Shown: positions 7,906 through 16,796, numbered from the stretch's first letter. The stretch: 57,202 bases of DNA from Halodesulfovibrio sp. (GCF_015482765.1 NZ_JADMLB010000023.1:1-57202); one strand, 5' to 3'. Numbers and translations: made by a program. The notes: generated from the letters alone by a model not told the origin.

Positions 7906-10900
7906 CTACTCTTCCTGCTGTACCCCCGGTAAAAAGCCTTCAGGTGTGCGCTCGTAAAGTCGCAAGGCAAAGTCGTCAAAATATACATTCTCTGTTTTCC
8001 CGTCGCCAAAATCCCCAATTCCCATTGAATGAAGACCTAGTAGAAAACCATTCAGCGGGCTTGTAATTGGGGTAGGGGCGTCATTGGAGGGAATAAAAGA
8101 ACCTGCCAAAGCAAAAATGTAATCATATTCACTGTCAGTCGCCGGAAAAACTATCTTTTTTGAAGAAGATATACCTGCTAGCTGAGCAACTGCTGCACCC
8201 GACTCGAGTAGCTGACTTGAGTAATTTTCAAATCGATCATTTTGTTGCCAAATGTTACTGGATGAATTCCCTTTGCGTGATTCCCAAAGTGCTAATAAGA
8301 AGGCATCACCGTCATCCGGCCAAAGAAAACTTGCTGAGCCTTGCGCAAATCGCGGATAAGCTGTCCGGCCAATAACTTTCACATCTCCTGTCGCTGTGCT
8401 GTTGCCATTAGGGGTCGCAAAGCTGGCACTTGTAACAACGACTTTATTTGCCCCTAACAAGTAAGGTAGGTCTGTTTTTATTGCGTTAAATTCTGTTACT
8501 GACGCTTGTAGCGTAGTCCAATCTTGAATCCAGAAACGATAGCTATGTTTAGCAGACAGACGCTCGGCACTTTCTACAGGAGTGACAAGAGATGGCACGG
8601 CACTAAAAAGAGTTTGTAGCCATTGAGGGAGTCCCTGAAAAAAATCACTTGGTGTAGCAGGGGATTTAAAAACATACCCTTGATGTTCTGATGAAAAATT
8701 TCCATTTGAATCTGTTGCATATGCCCCTGTATTCGGAGTACCCAGAATCCACCAATTGTTTCCAACGGCTGTACGGTTTAAGACGTTATATTTGGGAGAA
8801 AGAGCATACCCAACGTAAGGAACCGCAAATGCAGGACGATAATTCACACTCTGTGCTGTTAATAATATATTATTTGAATCACGATAACTGAGAAGAAGGT
8901 TATTCGTAGTGTTCCAGTAGATTTCAGGGTTAGAAAATTCGTAGTCTGTACTTTGAATACCGGTAACATTCCCATTAAAAATATATCCATCTTCATATGC
9001 TGCTAATGCATCTGTGGCTGTGGGGTATACATGCATGATGTATGTTGGGCCATCTAGTGGATTATCTGTAATACGTTTATAGAGAGCAAAGGCGGCGGTG
9101 GAGATACCCGCTAAAGGGTATTTTGATAGAAGTTGAGCTGTACTCAGAGTTATACCTGATGCAGAGAAGTCGCTCCCTGCAAAAGATTGCTCCCAAAAGA
9201 TAAGATAAGGGACACCACTTACAATCGGAGTGTCGTTCCAAAACTGGGTATCAGAGTCAGAAATTTTATTGTTCCCATGGTTATCCTGAAGATCATCATA
9301 GATTCCATCCCAATCAGCATCTCCGCGTAATGAATTGTTATACTCACGCCCACGGTATGTATTTACAAAGCTCACTCCAAACATTGTCGTTAGCGATTCA
9401 TTCTCCCTTACATGAAAACGAAATCCAAAGAGCCAGGAGCCGTACGTGTAGTCAGGTTCTGGAATAGGAATCCCGTTCAATGTCGTGTGAATCACATCAT
9501 CATTTTGATCAAATTTAATCTTAACTTGCATGTCGTAAATTTGAAGAGATTCACCGCTTCCCCATGTATCATGCATTTTTAACATGTCTTTCACTGACTG
9601 GTTTTCAGAATCAAGTCCTGTAAGACTTTCAACAGATGTGCTTTGACTCCCCAGCCCTTCAAAGGCAACTGTCCCCCCAGTTGCAGCCAAAGCGTTATTG
9701 TCTGCTTCATTAGCACTTTTCTGATTTTCAATACTTTTTTCTTTTCCGGTAATCGTATTCCATCGTGAAGCAGACTCTTCCGGATTATCAAACGTTTCAG
9801 TAAAAGTTTTTCTAACCAGTCTGCTAACAACCATGAGAGGCTGGCTTTGAGTAATCGTACGCGTCATGGGTTCGTTCAACGCACCAATAGAACCTGTTGA
9901 AGTTATAATCGCATGATGTTGAAGAATGACGTCCGTTTTGAATGCTGTGATAGGAAAAGAAGCCAAAAACTGTGTCTGTCCGGGCACTTCTGACAGCCCC
10001 TCAAGAGTTCCAGAGGCATAATTGGCTTTTGCGTACATTGCATATTGCTCTTGCTTGCCGTTGTTAACAAGCACAACGCCATTTGAAGGCGGAAACAAAG
10101 AAACAGCAGAGCCAATTGAAAGATTTCCTCCGACTGAAAGTCTTGCAGCTTTTTTAGTAGCGCGTCCTGCGAACAGAATATCCTCGCCTCGCTGTACCGT
10201 AACTTCATTTGTTAAGGTGAAAATAAGCCCGTCACTACTTTGCGAAACTCCTGAAAATGGAACTATTATGCGAGAGCTTGCAAGGTAAAGATATCCTGGA
10301 GCATTTGTTCCTAAGTTGGGTGGAATTTCTCCCAACATGTTGCCGTAAAAAGAAAGCTTGGAAAATTTCCCCCCTGAAGAGGGGGCTTCAAACCAATAGG
10401 TCGCTATATCAAGGTGAATTGTTTGATCGGTGGGAGAAACACCGTCTTTTTTATCCGGCAACACAAACGTCTTGTTGTGAAGGTTACGCACAGCATTAGA
10501 AGGCTCACCATTATCATTTGCCAGCTCTTCCAGGTATACTTTCCCTGCATAACGAATTCCAGACTCCGCAAGATAGTAGGCTTTAGGCGAAAGAGAATAA
10601 CTCACAGTGCCCAACACACTGGAGCCATACATATTGAGCATTGCAGTACTTAATAACGACATGAAAAGCATTGCTGCTATTATCCCCAACAAAACGCCAC
10701 CTGATTCTCGTCTTTGTGTTTTAAGCACACCGTTTTTGGCAAGATTTTTTCCAAGAATGCAAAGTAGGGGGATACATAATAATCCGTACGGAAAAAACAA
10801 AGCGATGCATGCAAATCCGGCAAGAGGAAGTAGCACGATCCGACTTACGACTAAAAGAACTCTATTTTCACGAATTATTTTTGCTACAGCCGGAGAGTAT

Positions 10901-11628
10901 TCGTAATAACATTCTATAACTTTCCTTCCACCACTCCATGTTGCTAAATACCTATCTCTGAATTGACGCAGAAGAAGAACCACTGGGCTATTGGGGCTTC
11001 CATATGTTGCAGTTGCAATAAAACAATTAGGTGAGGAGCCGAACCCTTTGTAGAGCCCATTAGAATCAAATTGTTCTGGGGCGTAAAAAACATTTCTGGG
11101 GATAAAGGTGGTTGCAAACTCGAGAGGAGTACCTGCGACATCCATTTTTAACTGAATGCGTATGAGCATTAGTTTATGAAGCCCCGACGCAGGAGGGGAG
11201 TCCTGCCAGCCTTCAGTATCAGTGCTATGATACTGGACAACAAAATCGGTAATATTTTTTTGAATAGGGTAGGTTCCTGCCGGAATTCGAAGATTATTGG
11301 AACCACTGTGCACTGTCTGAAGAATTCCAATTCCTGTTCGGGGATTTTTAACAAGAGATATTTGTTCTGAAATACTTTCATCGCTTCGCAAATACGTCAC
11401 TTTGAAAGCATTTTTTCCGGTTTTAGAGATATTGGTAAGGTTACGTAGCATTTTCCCAAGACGCGCCATAGTGGCCTGACCACTTTGCGTGTTACCACTA
11501 ATTTCTTTTGTAAAAAGATACCCTTTGGTCGCAGAAATAAAACCTGCCCCGCCAACTGTGGACAATATCCCCACAAGAGCAAGAGTGGTAACAAGTTCCA
11601 GCAACGTAAAACCATAGGGCTTATGCAT
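7906..11628 (-). CDS. Giant fused prepilin: MshO-like head, CFI-box, PilX/MshP-Q-like tail
   Basis: The 1240-aa ORF starts with a six-residue leader and a type III prepilin site (MHKPYG|FTLLE). Residues 7-200 are a pseudopilin. Residues 202-290 match the CFI-box domain (CFIATATYGS..., LRQFRDRYL, YYEYSP), which normally ends a protein. At 301-333 a second prepilin-like helix begins (RRESGGVLLGIIAAML), with the A-Y-Y-L-A-E-S-G PilX/MshP pattern at 350-357. Then come about 870 residues of beta-rich, LamG-like sequence recalling MshQ. So mshO, mshP and mshQ functions may be joined. A GTG at codon 301 and an A6 run at 10745-10750 mark the seam. It is the penultimate gene of the locus and probably encodes tip or minor pilin components. 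Confidence 0.75.
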   Translation of the reverse strand: MHKPYGFTLLELVTTLALVGILSTVGGAGFISATKGYLFTKEISGNTQSGQATMARLGKMLRNLTNISKTGKNAFKVTYLRSDESISEQISLVKNPRTGIGILQTVHSGSNNLRIPAGTYPIQKNITDFVVQYHSTDTEGWQDSPPASGLHKLMLIRIQLKMDVAGTPLEFATTFIPRNVFYAPEQFDSNGLYKGFGSSPNCFIATATYGSPNSPVVLLLRQFRDRYLATWSGGRKVIECYYEYSPAVAKIIRENRVLLVVSRIVLLPLAGFACIALFFPYGLLCIPLLCILGKNLAKNGVLKTQRRESGGVLLGIIAAMLFMSLLSTAMLNMYGSSVLGTVSYSLSPKAYYLAESGIRYAGKVYLEELANDNGEPSNAVRNLHNKTFVLPDKKDGVSPTDQTIHLDIATYWFEAPSSGGKFSKLSFYGNMLGEIPPNLGTNAPGYLYLASSRIIVPFSGVSQSSDGLIFTLTNEVTVQRGEDILFAGRATKKAARLSVGGNLSIGSAVSLFPPSNGVVLVNNGKQEQYAMYAKANYASGTLEGLSEVPGQTQFLASFPITAFKTDVILQHHAIITSTGSIGALNEPMTRTITQSQPLMVVSRLVRKTFTETFDNPEESASRWNTITGKEKSIENQKSANEADNNALAATGGTVAFEGLGSQSTSVESLTGLDSENQSVKDMLKMHDTWGSGESLQIYDMQVKIKFDQNDDVIHTTLNGIPIPEPDYTYGSWLFGFRFHVRENESLTTMFGVSFVNTYRGREYNNSLRGDADWDGIYDDLQDNHGNNKISDSDTQFWNDTPIVSGVPYLIFWEQSFAGSDFSASGITLSTAQLLSKYPLAGISTAAFALYKRITDNPLDGPTYIMHVYPTATDALAAYEDGYIFNGNVTGIQSTDYEFSNPEIYWNTTNNLLLSYRDSNNILLTAQSVNYRPAFAVPYVGYALSPKYNVLNRTAVGNNWWILGTPNTGAYATDSNGNFSSEHQGYVFKSPATPSDFFQGLPQWLQTLFSAVPSLVTPVESAERLSAKHSYRFWIQDWTTLQASVTEFNAIKTDLPYLLGANKVVVTSASFATPNGNSTATGDVKVIGRTAYPRFAQGSASFLWPDDGDAFLLALWESRKGNSSSNIWQQNDRFENYSSQLLESGAAVAQLAGISSSKKIVFPATDSEYDYIFALAGSFIPSNDAPTPITSPLNGFLLGLHSMGIGDFGDGKTENVYFDDFALRLYERTPEGFLPGVQQEE

Positions 11629-11652
11629 GGTGTCCTCGAACAGACGGATTGA

Positions 11653-12144
11653 TTAAGAACTTGGTACGGTAAATAAACTCGAAACGCTGGCGCCCTTCGT
11701 TGTTCCTGGAGAAAACAACGTTATCTCTAAAATTGAAGATTCATTAAGAGACGCACTGGAACAATTCTGACTCGTTGTTCCTGTTTCAACAAACTGACTT
11801 ACACCGTCGCTACGCTCTATAGCTTTTAAAAAACGAATTCGTGCTGAATAAAGTCCATACCCCGAGGCCTCTGGATGAGAGACTTTGTCAGCCAAACGGC
11901 ATAATGCTTGTGATTCACCAATAATTAGTCTGTTGTAATCAATAGTAATATTTTCCATGACCTGTTGCAGATTATATATTTCCTGAGTCTGCATAGCCGG
12001 CTCAACACTACCGATCATAATTTTAATACCAAAATTAGCCAGCATTGCTCCCATAATTGCGAGAATCAAAAGAGAAACAACGACCTCTAGTAGTGTGAAC
12101 CCTTGATGAGGAAGAGAAGGATGAGGAATGTTACATGTTTTCAT
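11653..12144 (-). CDS. Minor prepilin, GspI/MshD-like
   Basis: The 163-aa protein has a 15-residue leader and the site HQG|FTLLEVVVSLLILAIMGAM, with Glu5 of the mature helix kept. The body is short, with Cys residues at C-A-L-C-R-like and N-C-S positions that could form a disulfide. The size and the E-V-V-V-S-L-L-I helix fit GspI/GspJ or MshD minor pseudopilins, which prime assembly at the fibre tip. It lies 9 bases downstream of the second pilin gene and 24 bases upstream of the giant fusion. Confidence 0.8.
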   Translation of the reverse strand: MKTCNIPHPSLPHQGFTLLEVVVSLLILAIMGAMLANFGIKIMIGSVEPAMQTQEIYNLQQVMENITIDYNRLIIGESQALCRLADKVSHPEASGYGLYSARIRFLKAIERSDGVSQFVETGTTSQNCSSASLNESSILEITLFSPGTTKGASVSSLFTVPSS

Positions 12145-12153
12145 TCATAAAAC

Positions 12154-12609
12154 CTATTGCTCTTCTTTTTTGAGAGGGACGGTAAGCGTTTTTGTTTCTG
12201 CACTTGTAATAATAGTACCATCTGGCTCGGTGTAATTACCGGTAATATAGATTTCTGTACCAAGTGCATCTAACGTAACAGAAAAACCATCTCCAAGGTC
12301 GAGAACACCGGAGATGCCGTCAAAATCACTACCGACCTCACGAAACAGCCGGTTAAGAACCACTGAACCGGCATTGATTTCGTTCATTTCATCGCCGTCT
12401 ATCATGCAATCAGTGTAAGCATTTTTAACAAGAGAAACGCCTTCAGCTGTTGCTTGAAGCGCAGCTTTTCGCGCTCCTGAGTCTGTCGTTTTATTTAGAT
12501 TAGGAATAGCGTAAGCGACAAGAATGCCGATAAGCAGTAGGACAACAATCAACTCAAACATCGTGTAGCCATTTCTTATAATCTTCACTGGCACCACCAT
12601 TGAGTCCAT
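12154..12609 (-). CDS. Second major-type pilin (paralogue of 13154-13600)
   Basis: The 151-aa prepilin has the site NG|YTMFELIVVLLLIG, so the mature protein begins with Tyr rather than Phe. It is clearly duplicated from the pilin at 13154-13600. They share KAALQATAEGVSLVKNAY after the helix and ITGNYTEPDGTIITSAE near the C-terminus, and a single Cys in a D-C-M-I/N-C-M-M context. No clear Shine-Dalgarno precedes ATG 12609 or the alternative ATG 12600, and a terminator hairpin sits 12 bases upstream of the start. It is likely a less expressed or alternative pilin (MshA/MshB-like). Confidence 0.82.
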   Translation of the reverse strand: MDSMVVPVKIIRNGYTMFELIVVLLLIGILVAYAIPNLNKTTDSGARKAALQATAEGVSLVKNAYTDCMIDGDEMNEINAGSVVLNRLFREVGSDFDGISGVLDLGDGFSVTLDALGTEIYITGNYTEPDGTIITSAETKTLTVPLKKEEQ

Positions 12610-12620
12610 TGCTTAGCAGT

Positions 12621-12652
12621 TAAAAAATGGGCAGGAGGAAATCCTCCCGCCC
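12621..12652 (-). terminator. Internal terminator/attenuator in the pilus operon
   Basis: On the minus strand GGGCGGGAGG-ATTT-CCTCCTGCCC is followed by ATTTTTTA. The arms are 10 bp with one G-T pair. It sits between the GspH-like gene (stop at 12664) and the second pilin (start 12609), so only a fraction of transcripts should continue into the minor pilin genes. Confidence 0.85.
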
Positions 12653-12663
12653 TGTTCTTCTAA

Positions 12664-13140
12664 TCATTCGACGAAGCCTGTAGCTGGAATTACGGTAATC
12701 GTCTGTGTCTGTTTTTCCTTTCGAAGAGTAATGGTAAATCTTCTTGAAAGGGGAGTCACAGTGTTGTTTTCCATAAGACCGGGTACACCCCAGTTGTCGA
12801 ATGCCAATGCAAAGGAGTTTCTTCCCGATGCAAACCGAATATCGTCAGCCATTCTCACTCGTGTGTCTCCATTAGGAAGTGTGACAATGTTTTTTGTGCT
12901 GACTGATTCGTAGTACATGGCATAACTATTTCCTGAACATTGGAGTATGTATGTATTTCCATACGCTAAGGCGCGAGCCTGTGTGTAGCGAATATACGAA
13001 CGTAATGAATCTGCCTCTGTAATCAGCTCTGAAGAGCGTGATGAGATAGAATAAAACGCCGCACTGGAAAGAATTGCAATTATCCCAAAAACAGCAACTA
13101 ATTCCAGAAGGGTAAACCCTTTTTCGCTATTACAACACAT
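12664..13140 (-). CDS. Pseudopilin, GspH/FimT-like
   Basis: The 158-aa protein has leader MCCNSEKG|FTLLELVAVFGIIAILSSAAF, followed by the helix pattern ITEADSLRSYIRYTQARALAYG typical of GspH/FimT/MshC pseudopilins, and a beta-sheet C-terminal half. The two Cys of the leader would be removed by the peptidase. It should be a minor component of the fibre. It starts 13 bases after the main pilin gene and precedes the internal terminator. Confidence 0.82.
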   Translation of the reverse strand: MCCNSEKGFTLLELVAVFGIIAILSSAAFYSISSRSSELITEADSLRSYIRYTQARALAYGNTYILQCSGNSYAMYYESVSTKNIVTLPNGDTRVRMADDIRFASGRNSFALAFDNWGVPGLMENNTVTPLSRRFTITLRKEKQTQTITVIPATGFVE

Positions 13141-13153
13141 ATACAGTTAACAA

Positions 13154-13600
13154 CTATTGTCGGTTGTCATCCTGCTTTGTCGGAACGGTAAATGTTTTTG
13201 GCTCAGCGCTTGTAATAATGGTTCCGTCAGGTTCGGTGTAGTTACCGGTAATAATAATATCTGCACCATCAGCTGCAAAAGTTACTGAGAATTCATCACC
13301 AAGGTCAACGGTGTTTGATTTGGTATCATATTCGCCACCAAGATCGTCAGCCATGCGGTTAAGCAAAGTTTGACCAGCGGTTGCAGAATCGAGAGTCACG
13401 TCGTCCATCATGCAGTTTGCATAAGCGTTTTTAACAAGAGAAACGCCTTCTGCGGTTGCCTGCAAGGCTGCTTTTTTAGCTGCGGAATCGGTGGTGTCAT
13501 ACAATTTAGGAACTGCGTAAGCCGCTAAGATACCGATGAGCAGAAGAACGGCAATCAGTTCAACCATTGTGAAGCCATTTTCTAATTTTCTCTTAATCAT
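13154..13600 (-). CDS. Probable major pilin, GspG/MshA-like
   Basis: The 148-aa prepilin has leader MIKRKLENG|FTMVELIAVLLLIGILAAYAVPKL with Glu5, then a helix K-K-A-A-L-Q-A-T-A-E-G and a beta-rich domain. The Shine-Dalgarno (AGGAGAAA) is the best among the pilin genes, and the gene lies just upstream of the pseudopilins and the internal terminator, which fits the most abundant subunit. Only one Cys (in N-C-M-M-D-D) is present, so the usual C-terminal disulfide loop of type IVa pilins is missing. It is closely related to 12154-12609. Confidence 0.85.
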   Translation of the reverse strand: MIKRKLENGFTMVELIAVLLLIGILAAYAVPKLYDTTDSAAKKAALQATAEGVSLVKNAYANCMMDDVTLDSATAGQTLLNRMADDLGGEYDTKSNTVDLGDEFSVTFAADGADIIITGNYTEPDGTIITSAEPKTFTVPTKQDDNRQ

Positions 13601-13626
13601 AACTTTCTCCTAACAAGGTTTGTTTA

Positions 13627-14847
13627 TCAACTCAGTGTTGCGCTCATATCCCACATTGGTAAGAATATGGCTAAAGCGAAGAAACCAATTAGACCGGCCA
13701 TGCATAGGATGAGAAACGGACCTAGTAGCTGTGTCATTCGAGCAATTGCGTACTTTACTTCATAGTCATAGTGCATGGATGTTTTTGATAACATTTCACT
13801 CAATTGACCGGACTCCTCACCGATGACGATCATGTTCACCACCATCGGTGTGAAATATTTTGAATTACGGAGTGGGGCAGATATTCCTGAACCTTGTTGA
13901 AGGTTTGACTTCAAGCTTTCAAGTTCATGGGCTATCGCCTCATTTCCGATTGTTCCTGTTAAAATTTCCACACTGGTTAAAACATTAACCCCACTCTCCT
14001 GCAGTATAGCAAAAATTGAGGTAAAGCGGGACATCGCAGACTTTTGTATAACGTTCCCCACGGCAGGAATCTTCAAAATGAAAACATCTCTCCAATAACG
14101 CCCGTGCGGAGTACGCAACCAAAAGAACAAGCCTCCTACAATCGCAACAAATACGGGCAGGATAAGTGGCCACCATTTTTGTAAAAAAGCATGAAGTGTA
14201 ATACATGCTTGTGTTTGCCACGGAAGATCTCCACCACTTTTTGAAAACATAGTTGCAAACTGAGGTATTACAATCGTCAGCAAAGCAAAGAAAACACCAA
14301 CAAGTGATAATAATACGATTGCGGGATAGGTCATTGCCGACTGTATATCCTTTCGAACCTTATGCTCATGCGTAATAATGTCGATAAGCCTGTCCATAAC
14401 CTCAGGAAGCCTGCCGCTGGATTCACCAGCCTGAATCATTGAACAGTACAATTTGTCAAAGATCTTCGGGTGCCTTTTAAAGGCTGTACTCAACGGATAG
14501 CCTGATGCAACATCATTTTCCATCCGTTCTACTGTCTGACGTAATTTCACATTTTCTGTCTGCTCACGAAGGATAGACAGTGTCTTTAAAATAGGCACAC
14601 CGACACGAAACATTGTACAGAACTGTTTTGTGAACAGAATGATTTCTCTCGGCTTCACTGACGTCATTGCCATTAAAAATCGGTTAATCACGGTTATAAC
14701 GTCTAAGTCAGCAGCACGAATAGAACCTGTAAGTAGAATTCCACGTTGTTCAAGAATGCGTTCGGCTTCTTCCGCTGATGAAGCTTCTATTGTTTGCTTT
14801 GTAAGTTCTCCTGAGGGGGAAACTGTTTCGTAAGAAAATTTACGCAT
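13627..14847 (-). CDS. Inner-membrane platform protein, GspF/PilC/MshG-like
   Basis: The 406-aa protein has the duplicated GspF fold. The first half carries R-E-I-I-L-F-T-K-Q-F-C-T-M and G-E-S-S-G-R-L near residue 140, and the second repeats S-R-F-T-S-I-F-A-I-L and G-E-E-S-G-Q-L near 345. Three membrane segments are visible (about 170-190, 225-245 and 380-400). It anchors the assembly ATPase to the membrane and drives pilin extraction. It sits 11 bases downstream of the ATPase gene and 26 bases upstream of the major pilin, as mshE-mshG are ordered in MSHA loci. Confidence 0.92.
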   Translation of the reverse strand: MRKFSYETVSPSGELTKQTIEASSAEEAERILEQRGILLTGSIRAADLDVITVINRFLMAMTSVKPREIILFTKQFCTMFRVGVPILKTLSILREQTENVKLRQTVERMENDVASGYPLSTAFKRHPKIFDKLYCSMIQAGESSGRLPEVMDRLIDIITHEHKVRKDIQSAMTYPAIVLLSLVGVFFALLTIVIPQFATMFSKSGGDLPWQTQACITLHAFLQKWWPLILPVFVAIVGGLFFWLRTPHGRYWRDVFILKIPAVGNVIQKSAMSRFTSIFAILQESGVNVLTSVEILTGTIGNEAIAHELESLKSNLQQGSGISAPLRNSKYFTPMVVNMIVIGEESGQLSEMLSKTSMHYDYEVKYAIARMTQLLGPFLILCMAGLIGFFALAIFLPMWDMSATLS

Positions 14848-14858
14848 AAGCTTCCTCC

Positions 14859-16559
14859 TTATCCTAAAACAATCGACATGGCTTCAGAAAGGGTCGTCAG
14901 CCCTTGGGCTGCTTTCTCAAATGCATCTACACGCATGAGTCGATGATCAAGGTTTTCAACAGCATGATTAGCTATTTCTTGTGAAGTCGCTTCCTTTAGT
15001 ATGAGATGTCGTATTGAATCATCGATTTCAAGAACTTCAAAAACTGCGACACGGCCAGAATAGCCGGAATTGTGGCAATGACTGCATCCCACAGCTGACT
15101 TAAAAGTAGCTCCTTCAGGTATAGGCAGTTTCCAAAATTCCATTTCTTTGTCTGTCGGTGTATGTGGCTGAGCGCAATGTGTGCATAGCCGCCTGATAAG
15201 ACGCTGCCCAATACAAACCTGAAGAACTGAAGCGGCAAGAAATGGCTCAACACCCATATCAACAAAACGTGTTGGCACGCCTGATGCGTCGTTTGTATGA
15301 ACAGTAGAGAGAACAAGGTGACCAGTAAGCGCAGCCTGGGTGGCAATAGACGCTGTTTCTCCATCACGAATCTCACCAACAAGGACTGTATCAGGGTCCT
15401 GACGTAAGATTGAACGTAAGCCGCTGGCGAACGTCATGCCGGCTTTGGTATTCAGCTGTACCTGCCGAATCCCGTTAATGCGGTATTCAACAGGGTCTTC
15501 AAGTGTAATAATATTGACGTCAGGCTTATTGGTTTTACGTAAGATGGAGTAAAGGCTTGTTGATTTACCACTACCTGTTGGACCGGAAGAAATAATCAGC
15601 CCATATGGTAACTTGATAACACGTTCAATCTTATCTTGATCTTCGGCACATAAACCCAACTGATCCAGACTGATGCTTCCTGCACTGTGGTCTAACAGAC
15701 GAAGAACAAGATTTTCGCCATAAATTGTAGGTAGGGCAGAGGCACGGACGTTGATATCACGATTTTCCATATGAATAGTAAATCGACCATCCTGAGGAAC
15801 AAGGCTCGAGGATATATCCATTCCACTCATGATCTTAATGCGGGATATAATGTGTCCAAAAATATTTCGGGGCGGAGCGGGAAGTTCACGCAACTTACCA
15901 TCAACCCTGATACGAAGTTGGATATACTCTTTTTCCGGACTGATATGGATATCACTGGCTTTCTCGCGAACGGCACGGTAGAGGATAGAGTTTACAACAC
16001 GAATAATAGGTGCTTCATCAACGACTTCGCTATCAGAAATATTGATGGCGATATTGTCTTTATCCTCTGCTTCTTCAGCATCTATATCACCAACATTTTC
16101 GAATGTTTCTATTTTCTCTTCCCATTCTCCACCAAAAATAGCGTTATGCAATGCTTGCAACTCGTGTCGAGTACACATAACAGGGGCAACCTCGAGCCCT
16201 GTCGTTATCTCAAGTGTATCAATAAGGTCACAATCCCATGGATCAAGCGTTGCAACTGTTAACAGCCTATTTTTGCGGTTAAGAGGGATGACGCCGTTCT
16301 CTTTACTTTCCTGAGCATCAACCAGTCGTGCGATGTCCGTATCGTAGCTATGTTTTGCCGGGGAGTAGCGTGGAATTCTAAGCTGCTCGCTCACAAGATT
16401 AACTATATCTTCTTCACTGACTAAACCTTCGCGAACAAGATAATCGCCAAGCTTCATTTTATGCTTTGACTGAGCCGCAAGTGCTTCAGACAAAATCTCT
16501 TTTGTGATAAGTCCATTTTGAACCAAGAGCTCGCCAAGCTGAATTCTTTGCCGTTCCAT
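14859..16559 (-). CDS. Pilus extension ATPase, GspE/PilB/MshE-like with MshEN-type N-terminus
   Basis: The 566-aa cytosolic ATPase powers pilus extension. Walker A is GPTGSGKS at residues 326-333, followed by the Asp box, Walker B (V-L-V-G-E-I-R-D-G-E-T) and His box. A four-cysteine zinc site (CTHC and CSHC) lies near residues 460-505. Residues 3-60 hold two copies of a pattern like the c-di-GMP-binding MshEN motif: R-x-x-LGELLVQNGLIT-x6-EAL-x-x-Q and then KLGDYLVREGLV-x8-L-x-x-EQL. The ATPase may therefore respond directly to c-di-GMP. ATG 16559 follows AAGGAAC. The gene begins after an internal terminator, so it may have its own promoter within 16560-16734. Confidence 0.93.
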   Translation of the reverse strand: MERQRIQLGELLVQNGLITKEILSEALAAQSKHKMKLGDYLVREGLVSEEDIVNLVSEQLRIPRYSPAKHSYDTDIARLVDAQESKENGVIPLNRKNRLLTVATLDPWDCDLIDTLEITTGLEVAPVMCTRHELQALHNAIFGGEWEEKIETFENVGDIDAEEAEDKDNIAINISDSEVVDEAPIIRVVNSILYRAVREKASDIHISPEKEYIQLRIRVDGKLRELPAPPRNIFGHIISRIKIMSGMDISSSLVPQDGRFTIHMENRDINVRASALPTIYGENLVLRLLDHSAGSISLDQLGLCAEDQDKIERVIKLPYGLIISSGPTGSGKSTSLYSILRKTNKPDVNIITLEDPVEYRINGIRQVQLNTKAGMTFASGLRSILRQDPDTVLVGEIRDGETASIATQAALTGHLVLSTVHTNDASGVPTRFVDMGVEPFLAASVLQVCIGQRLIRRLCTHCAQPHTPTDKEMEFWKLPIPEGATFKSAVGCSHCHNSGYSGRVAVFEVLEIDDSIRHLILKEATSQEIANHAVENLDHRLMRVDAFEKAAQGLTTLSEAMSIVLG

Positions 16560-16734
16560 AATGTTCCTTTATGCTGTCCTTACTAATCAGTGAGATACGA
16601 AACAATATCTATGCAAAAAGTAAACTGATTGAAATAAGGAAAGCTATACGTAAAGTGTGCGTCGTATAAAAAGGAAGACGAAGTATTTTCTTCACAAAGA
16701 ATGGCTTAATAAAGCGGTGAAAAACATTTTGCTA

Positions 16735-16773
16735 CAAAAATAAAGAGACATACACAACACTGTGCATGCCTCT
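16735..16773 (-). terminator. Terminator between the MshM-like and MshE-like genes
   Basis: On the minus strand AGAGGCATGCACA-GTGT-TGTGTATGTCTCT is followed by TTATTTTTG. The stem is 13 bp with one G-T pair. It follows the ExeA/MshM gene by 24 bases and would divide the locus into an assembly-frame unit and an ATPase/pilin unit. Confidence 0.82.
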
Positions 16774-16796
16774 CTATTAAGTACTGGTTATGGAGC

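Noticed and set aside
14996-15382. Frames antisense to or out of phase with the pilus ATPase and other long genes
   Set aside because: They are shadow frames inside well-supported genes, without start signals or family features.
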